Source of the DNA: Pseudomonas coleopterorum
GTDB taxonomy: Bacteria; Pseudomonadota; Gammaproteobacteria; Pseudomonadales; Pseudomonadaceae
NCBI RefSeq assembly: GCF_900105555.1
Contig: NZ_FNTZ01000001.1
Span: 1,674,001-1,738,000, forward strand
Length of the DNA stretch: 64,000 bases
Direction: 5' to 3'
Numbering within the stretch: the first letter of the stretch is position 1; each line of letters opens with the position of its first letter. Shown piece by piece: positions 9,321 to 18,354 of the stretch. The notes below the pieces were generated by a model. It did no database searches and had not been told where the DNA came from. It was given only the letters and a program-made list of their open reading frames with translations. The position numbers were made by a program, and so were the translations under genes.

Positions 9321-10238
9321 ATGCAAGCGAACGTATTGATAATAGGCAGTCTGAACATGGACCTGGTGGCACAGGCCGAACGTTTGCCGCGCGCGGGAGA
9401 AACGCTGCTGGGCCAGTCCTTCGCGACGGTTCCGGGCGGCAAGGGCGCCAATCAGGCGGTCGCGGCAGCGCGCCTGGGTGGCCAGGTCGCAATGATCGGC
9501 TGTGTGGGCGCCGACGCCTATGGTCAGGCATTGCGACAGGCGCTGGTCGATGAGGGCATCGATTGCCAGGGCGTGCGGGAGGCCGAGGACGTGGCGACCG
9601 GGATCGCCATGATCGTGGTCGATGCCAGCAGCCAGAATGCGATCGTCATCGTGGCAGGTGGCAATGGCCAACTCGAATCCACCGACATCGAGCGCTTCGA
9701 TAGCCTTCTGCAGGCCGCCGACGTGGTGGTATGCCAGCTGGAAATTCCCTACCCGGTCGTTGCTTTCGCCCTGCAACGCGCTCACGAAGCGGGAAAGACC
9801 GTCATTCTCAACCCCGCGCCGGTGACCGGACCCTTGCCGTCGCAGTGGCTGGGCTGGATCGACTACCTGATCCCCAACGAAACCGAAGCGCAGGCCATGA
9901 CCGGGCTTGCGGTGAACTCGGCTGCCGAGGCGGAGCAGGCCGCCAGCCTTCTACGCGAGGCCGGTGCAGGCAAGATCATCGTCACCCTGGGCGAGCGCGG
10001 CGTCTTGTTTGCCGATGGCGTGCAGTCCCGGCACTCTCCTGGCCGCAAGGTGCAGGCGGTGGATACCACGGCGGCGGGCGACACCTTCGTTGGTGGCTTT
10101 GCCGCCGCCCTGGCCCGTGGCCTGGACGAGTCCCAGGCCATTACCTTCGGTCAGGCCGCTGCCGCGCTGTCGGTCACCCGCGCCGGTGCGCAGCCTTCCA
10201 TTCCAACCCTGGCGCAGGTCGAGCAGGTGCTATCGTGA
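9321..10238 (+). CDS. rbsK: Ribokinase
   Basis: ATP-dependent phosphorylation of ribose to ribose 5-phosphate, 305 residues, PfkB carbohydrate kinase family. The N-terminal substrate motif GSLNMDLVA, the PfkB signature 1 region [16 protein letters not shown] and the C-terminal signature [17 protein letters not shown] (catalytic Asp in AGD) are all present. Its end overlaps the rbsD start by four bases (GTGA). Confidence 0.93.
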   Translation: MQANVLIIGSLNMDLVAQAERLPRAGETLLGQSFATVPGGKGANQAVAAARLGGQVAMIGCVGADAYGQALRQALVDEGIDCQGVREAEDVATGIAMIVVDASSQNAIVIVAGGNGQLESTDIERFDSLLQAADVVVCQLEIPYPVVAFALQRAHEAGKTVILNPAPVTGPLPSQWLGWIDYLIPNETEAQAMTGLAVNSAAEAEQAASLLREAGAGKIIVTLGERGVLFADGVQSRHSPGRKVQAVDTTAAGDTFVGGFAAALARGLDESQAITFGQAAAALSVTRAGAQPSIPTLAQVEQVLS

Positions 10239-10639
10239 AAAAGACTGCATTGCTGAACATTTCCCTGTCACAGTTGGTCGCCTCTCTGGGCCATGGCGAC
10301 ATCGTCGTGATCGGCGATGCGGGCCTGCCGGTGCCACCGGGCGTGCCTTTGATCGACCTGGCCCTCACACCGGGCATTCCCGGCTTCGTTAGCACACTGG
10401 AGGTGCTGCTCAGCGAAATGCAGGTGGAAAGCCACGTGATCGCCGAGGAGATGCTTCAGGTACTGCCCCCGGCATCGACCCGGATCCAGCAGCTGCATGA
10501 TCAAGGCGCACTGGGCGTGCGCCAGATGGTCAGCCATGCGCGGTTCAAGGAGTTGTCGAAAAGCGCCCGCGCCATCGTGCGGACCGGCGAATGCCAGCCC
10601 TACAGCAACATTGCGCTGATGGCAGGCGTTACTTTCTAA
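10235..10639 (+). CDS. rbsD: D-ribose pyranase
   Basis: Converts the pyranose form of ribose to the furanose form that ribokinase uses; 134 residues, normal for the family. It begins at GTG overlapping the rbsK stop (GTGA). N-terminal [15 protein letters not shown] carries the conserved His and Asp of the active site, and the C-terminus ([16 protein letters not shown]) is the typical subunit-interface and active-site segment. The GTG is chosen over upstream in-frame starts because those lie deep inside rbsK. Confidence 0.92.
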   Translation: MKKTALLNISLSQLVASLGHGDIVVIGDAGLPVPPGVPLIDLALTPGIPGFVSTLEVLLSEMQVESHVIAEEMLQVLPPASTRIQQLHDQGALGVRQMVSHARFKELSKSARAIVRTGECQPYSNIALMAGVTF

Positions 10640-10667
10640 ATTCATCAATGAGCACAAGGAGTGTGAT

Positions 10668-11687
10668 ATGCAACGTTTTTTCCTGACCCTGATCCGAGGA
10701 TTTTCGCTGATGGCCTTGCTGACCAGCGCCACCGCCATGGCGGCCGACAAGATCGATCTGATCATCGATACCGATCCGGGTGCCGATGACTTCGTCGCCT
10801 TGCTGCTGGCCCTGTCCTCACCTGAGCAGATCAACGTTCGTGCGCTCACTACCGTGGCCGGTAACGTACGCCTGGACAAGACCTCGCGCAACGCACGACT
10901 GGCCCGTGAATGGGCTGGCCGTGAGGACGTGCCAGTGTATGCCGGCGCGCCCAAGCCGCTGGTCCGCGAGCCCATCTATGCCGCCAATGTGCACGGCGAG
11001 GAAGGCGTGCCGGGTATTGTCGTCCATGAGCCGGCCAAGGGCCTTGCCGAAGGCAGTGCGGTGCAATACCTGATCGACACCCTCAGTCATGCCGAACCCC
11101 ACAGCATCACCCTGGCCATGCTGGGGCCACAGACCAACCTGGCGCTGGCGTTGATCCAGGCCCCTGGCATTACCCAGGGCATCAAGGAAGTGATCGTCAT
11201 GGGCGGCGCCCACTTCAATGGCGGCAACATCACGCCGGCAGCGGAATTCAACCTGTTCGCCGACCCGCACGCCGCTCAGGTCGTGCTGGCGAGCGGGGTG
11301 AAGCTCACCTACGTGCCGCTCGACGTCACCCACAAGATCCTCACCAGTCCGGCACGTCTGCAGCAACTGGCTGCGTTGTCGAACAAGGCCGGGCCGAGGG
11401 TGGTGGATATCCTGCAGGCGTACGTCAAGGCCGATATGGAGCATTACGGGTTGCCAGGCGGCCCGGTGCACGATGCCAGCGTGATTGCCTACCTGTTGGC
11501 GCCGGAGCTGTTCAGCGGTCGTCAAGTCAATCTGACCATCGACAGCCGCGAAGGCCCCACCTTCGGTCAGACCGTGGCCGACTGGTACGGCACCCTCAAG
11601 CAACCCACGAATGTATTCTGGGTAAACGACGGCAACGCGCAGGGGTTCTTTGATCTGCTGACGCAACGGCTGCAGCGTCTGCCTTGA
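10668..11687 (+). CDS. Secreted ribonucleoside hydrolase (IunH family)
   Basis: Hydrolyses the N-glycosidic bond of nucleosides to give ribose and a base. The N-terminal calcium-binding motif DTDPGADDF (residues about 31-39) defines the IunH/Rih family. MLGPQTNLALAL, VMGGAHFNGGNITPAAEFN and the late HDASVIAYLL (candidate catalytic His region) fit as well. Residues 1-25 look like a signal peptide ending ATAMA-ADK, so the enzyme should act in the periplasm, unlike the cytoplasmic E. coli RihA/B/C. As last gene of the rbs operon, with an AGGAGT ribosome site, it would release ribose for capture by RbsB. Confidence 0.88.
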   Translation: MQRFFLTLIRGFSLMALLTSATAMAADKIDLIIDTDPGADDFVALLLALSSPEQINVRALTTVAGNVRLDKTSRNARLAREWAGREDVPVYAGAPKPLVREPIYAANVHGEEGVPGIVVHEPAKGLAEGSAVQYLIDTLSHAEPHSITLAMLGPQTNLALALIQAPGITQGIKEVIVMGGAHFNGGNITPAAEFNLFADPHAAQVVLASGVKLTYVPLDVTHKILTSPARLQQLAALSNKAGPRVVDILQAYVKADMEHYGLPGGPVHDASVIAYLLAPELFSGRQVNLTIDSREGPTFGQTVADWYGTLKQPTNVFWVNDGNAQGFFDLLTQRLQRLP

Positions 11688-11694
11688 TCTGTCG

Positions 11695-11715
11695 AGCCCG
11701 ATGAGAGCTCGGGCT
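11695..11715. terminator. Hairpin at end of rbs operon
   Basis: AGCCCGA / TCGGGCT (7 bp, 7-base loop) lies eight bases after the nucleoside hydrolase stop and between converging genes. There is no strong U-run, so it may only protect or weakly terminate. Confidence 0.4.
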
Positions 11716-11717
11716 GG

Positions 11718-11957
11718 CTATAAGCTGGTTGGATTCTTGAGTGGATGAGCCACGCTGTTGACCGACGCTGCCGCGTGTTCGTGGGCGTAGCGCTCGAACA
11801 CCTGCAGGACGAAGCTGCGCGCCGCGTCGGTGCCCAGTGCCTTGACCAGCACGTCGACCCCGATGATCGCCAGTTCTTCAGGCGTGCCGGGACTGAAAGA
11901 GCTCTGGCCCTGGGGCCACTGGATCTTGATGTCCGCCTTGATCGATACGTTTGCCAT
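11718..11957 (-). CDS. Conserved small protein of unknown function
   Basis: 79 residues from the ATG that gives MANVSIKADIKIQWPQGQ. The frame is open further upstream, but the upstream residues do not look like a protein start. No signal peptide or membrane segment is seen. The middle part (EELAIIGVDVLVKALGTDAA) is probably helical. I do not recognise a named family. It faces the rbs operon across a hairpin. Confidence 0.55.
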   Translation of the reverse strand: MANVSIKADIKIQWPQGQSSFSPGTPEELAIIGVDVLVKALGTDAARSFVLQVFERYAHEHAAASVNSVAHPLKNPTSL

Positions 11958-12101
11958 GTTGCTCTCGCCAACGGTCATAAGCGAACGACGTTCGCTCCAC
12001 GTGATCCAGTAAAGCATTTTCGTCCACGCTTTACACCGGCCCTTGGGCAGATGGCCGGCCTCGTGCCAAACTTGGGGCCAATCTTCTGCATGGAGGCTCA
12101 T

Positions 12102-12407
12102 GTGCACATCGATCTCAAGCAGCCTGACTCGCTGACTCCCGAGGCGGTCCGCGCACTCATTGCGTCGGGAAATCCAGCCGTCCATAACCAGCTACGCGTC
12201 ACCCGCGACGGTATCGCTTTCCTTTCCACCCAAGCGATCGGTGGCATGGACGTGCAGGGACTGTGTTTTCGCCTCGAGACCTGGTCTGCCGGATCGGGCT
12301 ACGTGGGTCCGGCTGCCGCCGAGGACGCCGAATGGATCCAGCAGATCCATACCGCGTTGCAGACTCACTGGCCTGTGCCCCGATCTGATTACATCGATCT
12401 GTACTGA
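12102..12407 (+). CDS. Conserved small protein of unknown function
   Basis: 101 residues starting at GTG (M/V-HIDLKQPDSLTPEAVRAL). I choose GTG because GGAGG at 12092-12096 sits five bases before it; the ATG at 12090 overlaps this ribosome site. No membrane segment. Sequence ends HWPVPRSDYIDLY. Function is not recognised. Confidence 0.6.
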   Translation: MHIDLKQPDSLTPEAVRALIASGNPAVHNQLRVTRDGIAFLSTQAIGGMDVQGLCFRLETWSAGSGYVGPAAAEDAEWIQQIHTALQTHWPVPRSDYIDLY

Positions 12408-12556
12408 ATGCGATGTCACCACACATCCCGTGACGAATTCGCAGGCACTCGTTTACGGTGCCCTGGGGCAGACTGGCCCAGTGTGCAACCAATCCAGTTG
12501 CAGGCGGTCGCACAACCTTGACTATTCGAAAACCTACTGGAAAAAGAGGAGGCTGC

Positions 12557-12874
12557 ATGCCTTTCCCGCGCAAGACCCTGTTGATCCTGATGGCCGCCCT
12601 GGCTGCCAGCGGCTGCTCTACCTCAGAAACGTCGACCCAGTCGTCTGCCGCCGCTGCACCGGCATTCGACGGACGCTGCAACGCCGATGGCGCACGCTAC
12701 ACCGTCGGCAAGCCAGCTTCCGCCGACCTGCTCGAAGAGGCCAGGGTCAAGGCAGGCGCCCAGGTTGCTCGGATACTGCGTCCCCATGACATGGTCACCC
12801 TGGAGTACCGTTCCGACCGTCTCAATCTGAACGCCGACGACAGCGGTCAGATCACTCGCGTCAACTGCGGCTGA
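12557..12874 (+). CDS. Lipoprotein of the I78 peptidase-inhibitor family
   Basis: 105 residues. A lipoprotein signal ends in the lipobox LAASGC (acylated Cys at about residue 19), followed by a Ser/Ala linker and a small domain ending in YRSDRLNLNADDSGQITRV-NCG. This C-terminal pattern (Y-x-x-x-R-L-N-x-x-x-D-x-x-G-x-I-x-x-V-x-C-G) is that of potato-inhibitor-like I78 proteins, which bind serine proteases in the envelope. GAGGAGG lies just before the ATG. The longer upstream frame is noncoding. Confidence 0.75.
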   Translation: MPFPRKTLLILMAALAASGCSTSETSTQSSAAAAPAFDGRCNADGARYTVGKPASADLLEEARVKAGAQVARILRPHDMVTLEYRSDRLNLNADDSGQITRVNCG

Positions 12875-12897
12875 ACGCGACAAGAATCGCAGGCGAA

Positions 12898-12926
12898 AAA
12901 AAACCCGTCACATGGACGGGTTTTTT
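12898..12926. terminator. Bidirectional intrinsic terminator
   Basis: AAAAAACCCGTC / GACGGGTTTTTT form a 12-bp stem with a 5-base loop between the converging I78 lipoprotein and cold-shock genes. A- and T-runs on the two sides let it work in both directions. Confidence 0.85.
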
Positions 12927-12938
12927 CAGCTGCCGAGA

Positions 12939-13151
12939 TTACTCTGGGCGAACTTGAGCAGCTTGCATGCCCTTTTGGCCTTTCTCAGCCACGAACGAAA
13001 CGGTCTGGCCTTCTTTCAGGCTTTTGAAACCGTCGGATTCGATAGCTTTGAAGTGTACGAACAGGTCGTCACCGCCACCTTGAGGAGTGATGAAGCCGAA
13101 GCCTTTCTCATCGTTGAACCATTTTACGGTGCCGGACTGGCGATTAGACAT
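12939..13151 (-). CDS. Cold-shock domain protein (CspA family)
   Basis: 70-residue single-domain nucleic-acid chaperone. RNP1 (KGFGFITP) and RNP2 (DDLFVHF) RNA-binding motifs are intact. The start is the ATG of [12 protein letters not shown] with a TTGGAG ribosome site. These proteins melt mRNA structure, and many are induced by cold or stationary phase. A long AT-rich 5' leader (see 13152-13442) fits cold-shock type control. Confidence 0.93.
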   Translation of the reverse strand: MSNRQSGTVKWFNDEKGFGFITPQGGGDDLFVHFKAIESDGFKSLKEGQTVSFVAEKGQKGMQAAQVRPE

Positions 13152-13442
13152 GGTGAATCTCCAAGAAACATAATATTCAGTAGTGCTGTGCTGCTCAGGC
13201 CAACTGGGCACACGGTCCCTATCATAGTCCAAAAGCTGGACTGTGAACCCCCTTTGATTGGGGCAGGAAGCCAAGGTTGTCGCCTTTTTGACCTGTCCGA
13301 AGCGGCTAAACCCCTTATTTTGTTAGGGTTTGCACCTGAAAATTCTTTTAAAAAAAACCGCATTCCGTCGCAAATAAATTGATCGTCTGCTGTTGTCAGG
13401 CCTGAAGAACCCCCGAAGTGCTCTTCAGGTGAGGTAACCACG
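13152..13442 (-). promoter_or_regulatory. Long 5' leader and possible promoter of the cold-shock gene
   Basis: This 291-base gap has no gene. On the minus strand TTGCGA (13368-13373) and TAAAAG (13345-13350) are 17 bases apart and could be a promoter, giving a leader of about 185 bases. Next to the upstream gene a short hairpin CCTGAAGA/TCTTCAGG (13401-13429) may end its transcript, without a U-run. Long structured leaders are a known feature of cspA-type genes. Confidence 0.35.
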
Positions 13443-13745
13443 TTACTGGTTTTTGCAAACCAGCACTTCCTTCATCAGCTTCTGGCGCAGCGCCATCGGT
13501 GGTTCGACCTGCTTGTTGGTCAACTGGTCGATCTCGGCTTGGGTGAACTTGTCCTCGATCACTTTTGCACCACAGCTGCAGTGTGCCTGTGCCTTGGCAG
13601 CATCAACGCCTTGCTGCACGGCTGCAGCCTGACATTGAGCGGTGTATTCGGCCTTGGCGTCGGCGGACAGCGCGGCAGCCTGGGCCGCGAATGGAAGCAT
13701 CAGGGCCAGGCAGGCACTCAGGGGAAGAAGTCGTTTGAGACCCAT
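13443..13745 (-). CDS. Secreted small protein of unknown function
   Basis: 100 residues with a clear signal peptide (MGLKRLLPLSACLALMLPFA, cleavage near AQA-AAL). The mature part has a Cys in AQCQAAAVQQG, an AHCSCGAK pair and a final VCKNQ, so disulfides in the periplasm are likely. I start at the ATG preceded by AAGGAGC; the longer upstream frame is not convincing. No named family recognised. Confidence 0.7.
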   Translation of the reverse strand: MGLKRLLPLSACLALMLPFAAQAAALSADAKAEYTAQCQAAAVQQGVDAAKAQAHCSCGAKVIEDKFTQAEIDQLTNKQVEPPMALRQKLMKEVLVCKNQ

Positions 13746-14088
13746 AATGGATAGCTCCTTGTTTTCAGGCGGTTTGGACTCACCACATCTGAGGGGTGGA
13801 AAGGGCCGCAAGTTCAGCCACCCGTTGAGTTGCCACATCGCACGCATGACGCACCAATTCGACGCGCCTTGTGTGCTAGGATGTTCGGCCCTGTACTCGG
13901 CACTGCCCTGTTCGGCAGTGCGAAGCGCGGGATTCACCTTTTTCGATTGCTCCAGTCACTCTGGTTCGTATTCCGGTCGGCCGCAAGGCTCCTGCCAACG
14001 TAAGGCGGGCATACCGGGCGAATCGCGTACTGGCTCATCCCAACCCATGTGACCTTTGGTAGGGGTCACCACTAGGAGAGGAGGCGCC
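13746..14088 (+). other. Gene-free region: divergent promoters and thrS leader
   Basis: 343 bases without a gene. An extended -10 (TGCTAGGAT, 13874-13882) could start the thrS transcript, giving a leader near 200 bases. An 8-bp hairpin GCACTGCC/GGCAGTGC lies at 13900-13921. The region ends with an anticodon-arm-like hairpin (14049-14069, separate entry) and the ribosome site AGGAGAGGAGG. Confidence 0.5.
14049..14069 (+). promoter_or_regulatory. Putative ThrRS operator: tRNA-Thr anticodon-arm mimic
   Basis: GTGACCT (14049-14055) pairs with GGGTCAC (14063-14069; the innermost pair is U-G), leaving a 7-base loop UUGGUAG. Read as an anticodon loop this gives U33, anticodon GGU and A37, i.e. threonine tRNA(GGU). 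It ends four bases before the thrS ribosome site. In E. coli ThrRS represses its own translation by binding an anticodon-like hairpin at this position. Autoregulation here is inferred. Confidence 0.6.
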
Positions 14089-16011
14089 ATGCCCACCATC
14101 ACTCTTCCCGACGGCAGTCAGCGTTCGTTCGATCACCCGGTTTCCGTTGCCGAGGTCGCCGCATCCATCGGCGCCGGCCTGGCCAAGGCCACCGTGGCCG
14201 GCAAGGTCAACGGCCAACTGGTCGACGCCTGTGACCTGATCACCGCCGACGCCACCTTGCAGATCATCACGCCCAAGGACGAAGAGGGGCTGGAAATCAT
14301 CCGTCACTCCTGCGCCCACCTGGTCGGTCATGCCGTCAAGCAGCTGTACCCAACCGCGCGGATGGTGATCGGCCCGGTCATCGAAGAAGGCTTCTATTAC
14401 GACATCGCCTACGAGCGGCCCTTCACGCCGGACGACATGGCGGCGATCGAGCAGCGCATGCAGCAGTTGATCGACACCGAGTACGACGTGATCAAGAAAG
14501 TCACGCCGCGTGCCGAAGTCATCGACGTGTTCACCGCTCGCGGCGAAGACTACAAGCTGCGTCTGGTCGAAGATATGCCGGATGAACAGGCCATGGGCCT
14601 GTACTATCACGAAGAATACGTCGACATGTGCCGCGGTCCGCACGTGCCGAACACCCGTTTTCTCAAGTCCTTCAAGCTGACCAAACTGTCCGGTGCCTAC
14701 TGGCGCGGCGATGCCAAGAACGAGCAGTTGCAGCGCGTGTATGGTACTGCCTGGGCAGACAAGAAGCAGCTGGCCGCCTACGTCAAGCGTATCGAGGAAG
14801 CCGAGAAGCGCGATCACCGCAAGATCGGCAAGCGCCTGGGGCTGTTCCATCTTCAGGAAGAAGCGCCGGGCATGGTCTTCTGGCACCCCAACGGCTGGAC
14901 CGTCTACCAGGTGCTTGAACAGTACATGCGCAAGATCCAGCGCGAGAACGGCTACCTGGAAATCAAGACGCCGCAGGTGGTCGATCGCAGCCTGTGGGAG
15001 AAATCCGGGCACTGGGCCAACTACGCCGAGAACATGTTCACCACCGAGTCGGAAAATCGCGACTACGCCATCAAACCGATGAACTGCCCCTGCCACGTGC
15101 AGGTGTTCAACCAGGGCCTGAAAAGCTATCGCGAGCTGCCGCTGCGCCTGGCCGAGTTCGGCGCCTGCCACCGCAACGAGCCTTCCGGCGCGCTGCACGG
15201 CATCATGCGCGTGCGCGGCTTCGTTCAGGACGACGCGCACATCTTCTGTACCGAAGAGCAGATGCAATCCGAATCGGCAGCTTTCATCAAGCTGACCATG
15301 GACGTCTATGCCGATTTCGGCTTCAAGGATATCCAGCTCAAGCTGTCCACGCGTCCCGAGAAGCGAGTCGGCTCCGACGAGCTGTGGGATCGCGCCGAGT
15401 CGGCCTTGGCCGCAGCGCTCGATGCCGCTGGCCTGCCTTATGACCTGCAGCCGGGCGAGGGCGCCTTCTACGGTCCCAAGATCGAGTTTTCGCTGAAGGA
15501 TTGTCTGGGTCGCGTCTGGCAATGCGGTACACTGCAGCTCGATTTCAACCTGCCGATCCGTCTGAGTGCCGAATACGTCACCGAAGACAACGGACGCAAG
15601 CATCCCGTGATGCTGCACCGCGCGATCCTGGGTTCGTTCGAGCGATTCGTCGGTATCCTGATCGAGCACTACGAGGGCGCATTCCCGGCTTGGCTGGCTC
15701 CCGTGCAGGCTGTGGTGATGAATATCACTGATAAACAAGCGGATTTCGTGCAGCTCGTCGAAAAAAATCTGACGGAAAGCGGGTTTCGTGCCAAGTCCGA
15801 CTTGAGAAATGAAAAGATCGGCTTTAAAATCCGTGAGCATACTTTGCTCAAGGTTCCTTATCTCCTGGTCATCGGGGACAAGGAAGTTGAAACGCAAACT
15901 GTCGCTGTGCGTACCCGTGAAGGTGCTGACCTGGGCTCCATGCCCATCGCCCAATTCACCGAGTACCTGGCACAAGCGGTATCCCGGCGTGGTCGCCCAG
16001 ATTCGGAGTAA
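14089..16011 (+). CDS. thrS: Threonyl-tRNA synthetase
   Basis: Class II synthetase of 640 residues that charges tRNA-Thr. The domain order is standard: N-terminal TGS domain ([18 protein letters not shown]), editing/SAD domain with [14 protein letters not shown], catalytic core with [10 protein letters not shown] (a zinc ligand Cys), motif 2 [12 protein letters not shown] and motif 3 region [11 protein letters not shown], then an anticodon-binding domain starting near [11 protein letters not shown] start at the ATG behind AGGAGAGGAGG, not at an in-frame ATG 33 bases upstream, which would lie inside the operator hairpin. First gene of the translation operon; the stop overlaps the infC start. 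Confidence 0.97.
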   Translation: MPTITLPDGSQRSFDHPVSVAEVAASIGAGLAKATVAGKVNGQLVDACDLITADATLQIITPKDEEGLEIIRHSCAHLVGHAVKQLYPTARMVIGPVIEEGFYYDIAYERPFTPDDMAAIEQRMQQLIDTEYDVIKKVTPRAEVIDVFTARGEDYKLRLVEDMPDEQAMGLYYHEEYVDMCRGPHVPNTRFLKSFKLTKLSGAYWRGDAKNEQLQRVYGTAWADKKQLAAYVKRIEEAEKRDHRKIGKRLGLFHLQEEAPGMVFWHPNGWTVYQVLEQYMRKIQRENGYLEIKTPQVVDRSLWEKSGHWANYAENMFTTESENRDYAIKPMNCPCHVQVFNQGLKSYRELPLRLAEFGACHRNEPSGALHGIMRVRGFVQDDAHIFCTEEQMQSESAAFIKLTMDVYADFGFKDIQLKLSTRPEKRVGSDELWDRAESALAAALDAAGLPYDLQPGEGAFYGPKIEFSLKDCLGRVWQCGTLQLDFNLPIRLSAEYVTEDNGRKHPVMLHRAILGSFERFVGILIEHYEGAFPAWLAPVQAVVMNITDKQADFVQLVEKNLTESGFRAKSDLRNEKIGFKIREHTLLKVPYLLVIGDKEVETQTVAVRTREGADLGSMPIAQFTEYLAQAVSRRGRPDSE

Positions 16012-16562
16012 TTATTATTAAGCGTGAAATGAGACAAGATAAACGAGCTGCACCGAAAGCCCCGATCAACGAGAATATCTCGGCACGCGAGGTTCGGTTA
16101 ATTGGCGCTGACGGCGAGCAGATTGGCATCGTCTCTATCGATGAAGCGCTTCGTATCGCTGAAGAAGCGAAGCTGGACCTGGTGGAAATCTCCGCCGATG
16201 CCATCCCGCCCGTATGCCGGGTGATGGACTACGGCAAATCGATCTTCGAGAAGAAGAAACAGGTTGCCGCGGCGAAGAAGAACCAGAAACAGGTTCAGGT
16301 AAAAGAAATCAAGTTTCGTCCAGGGACGGAAGAAGGGGATTACCAGGTAAAACTCCGCAACCTGGTACGTTTCCTGAGTGATGGGGACAGGGCCAAGGTA
16401 TCCTTGCGATTCCGCGGCCGTGAGATGGCGCATCAGGAGCTGGGCATGGAGCTGTTGAAGCGGGTCGAAGGCGACCTGCTTGAATACGGCTCCGTTGAAC
16501 AGCATCCGAAGATGGAAGGACGCCAGCTGATCATGGTCATCGCCCCCAAGAAAAAGAAGTAA
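16011..16562 (+). CDS. infC: Translation initiation factor IF-3 (ATT start)
   Basis: IF-3 binds the 30S subunit and checks start-codon choice. It is expected to begin at a rare AUU codon: three ATT codons in a row (16011, 16014, 16017) precede AAG-CGT-GAA-ATG in frame, giving (M)[11 protein letters not shown], the N-terminus known for Pseudomonas IF-3 (183 residues). The first ATT shares one base with the thrS stop TAA. The third ATT (16017) has the better distance from GGAG (16005-16008), so the start is uncertain by two codons; the ATG at 16029 gives 177 residues. A non-ATG start is the basis of IF-3 autoregulation in E. coli. Typical motifs: [35 protein letters not shown]. Confidence 0.93.
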   Translation: MIIKREMRQDKRAAPKAPINENISAREVRLIGADGEQIGIVSIDEALRIAEEAKLDLVEISADAIPPVCRVMDYGKSIFEKKKQVAAAKKNQKQVQVKEIKFRPGTEEGDYQVKLRNLVRFLSDGDRAKVSLRFRGREMAHQELGMELLKRVEGDLLEYGSVEQHPKMEGRQLIMVIAPKKKK

Positions 16563-16622
16563 CCACCAGGGCACGGCAGGCCTTGCGGTTATGTTTATCA
16601 ATTGAATGTGGAGTACCCGAAC

Positions 16623-16817
16623 ATGCCAAAGATGAAAACCAAGAGTGGTGCAGCGAAGCGGTTTTTGAAAACCGCCAACGGCATCAAGCACAAGCACGCT
16701 TTCAAGAGCCACATCCTGACCAAAATGTCGACCAAGCGTAAGCGTCAATTGCGCGGTAGCAGCTTGCTGCACCCGTCTGACGTGGCAAAAGTCGAGCGCA
16801 TGCTGCGCCTTCGTTAA
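16623..16817 (+). CDS. rpmI: Large-subunit ribosomal protein bL35
   Basis: 64-residue basic protein, [20 protein letters not shown] at the N-terminus and [12 protein letters not shown] at the end, as in bL35. The upstream in-frame ATG at 16602 is rejected because the conserved N-terminus starts at MPKMK. It lies between infC and rplT as in most Proteobacteria. Confidence 0.96.
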   Translation: MPKMKTKSGAAKRFLKTANGIKHKHAFKSHILTKMSTKRKRQLRGSSLLHPSDVAKVERMLRLR

Positions 16818-16844
16818 TTTCGGTCAAAGATAGAGGACTAACTC

Positions 16845-17201
16845 ATGGCTCGTGTTAAGCGTGGCGTCATTGCCCGTAAGCGTCACAAGAAAATTCTGAA
16901 ACTGGCTAAAGGCTACTACGGCGCTCGTTCGCGCGTATTCCGTGTTGCCAAGCAAGCGGTCATCAAGGCAGGCCAATACGCCTACCGCGACCGTCGTCAG
17001 AAAAAACGTCAGTTCCGCGCCCTGTGGATCGCTCGTATCAATGCTGGTGCTCGTGTCAACGGTCTGTCCTACAGCCGTTTCATCGCCGGCCTGAAAAAAG
17101 CGTCCATCGAGATCGACCGCAAGGTTCTGGCTGATCTGGCAGTGAACGAAAAAGCGGCGTTTGCTGCGATTGTCGAGAAAGCTAAAGCCTCGCTGGCCTA
17201 A
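16845..17201 (+). CDS. rplT: Large-subunit ribosomal protein bL20
   Basis: 118 residues, strongly basic at the N-terminus ([20 protein letters not shown]), with the conserved [16 protein letters not shown] segment that binds 23S rRNA. In E. coli bL20 also represses rpmI-rplT translation. The AGAGGAC ribosome site precedes the ATG. Confidence 0.97.
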   Translation: MARVKRGVIARKRHKKILKLAKGYYGARSRVFRVAKQAVIKAGQYAYRDRRQKKRQFRALWIARINAGARVNGLSYSRFIAGLKKASIEIDRKVLADLAVNEKAAFAAIVEKAKASLA

Positions 17202-17222
17202 GTACCCCGACAATCACCTTGG

Positions 17223-18327
<1,105 letters not shown>

Positions 18328-18354
18328 CCGTAACGAATCTTTCAGGAGAGCAGG

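Noticed and set aside
14035..15975. 646-residue minus-strand frame over thrS
   Set aside because: Same antisense effect; thrS is fully intact on the plus strand.
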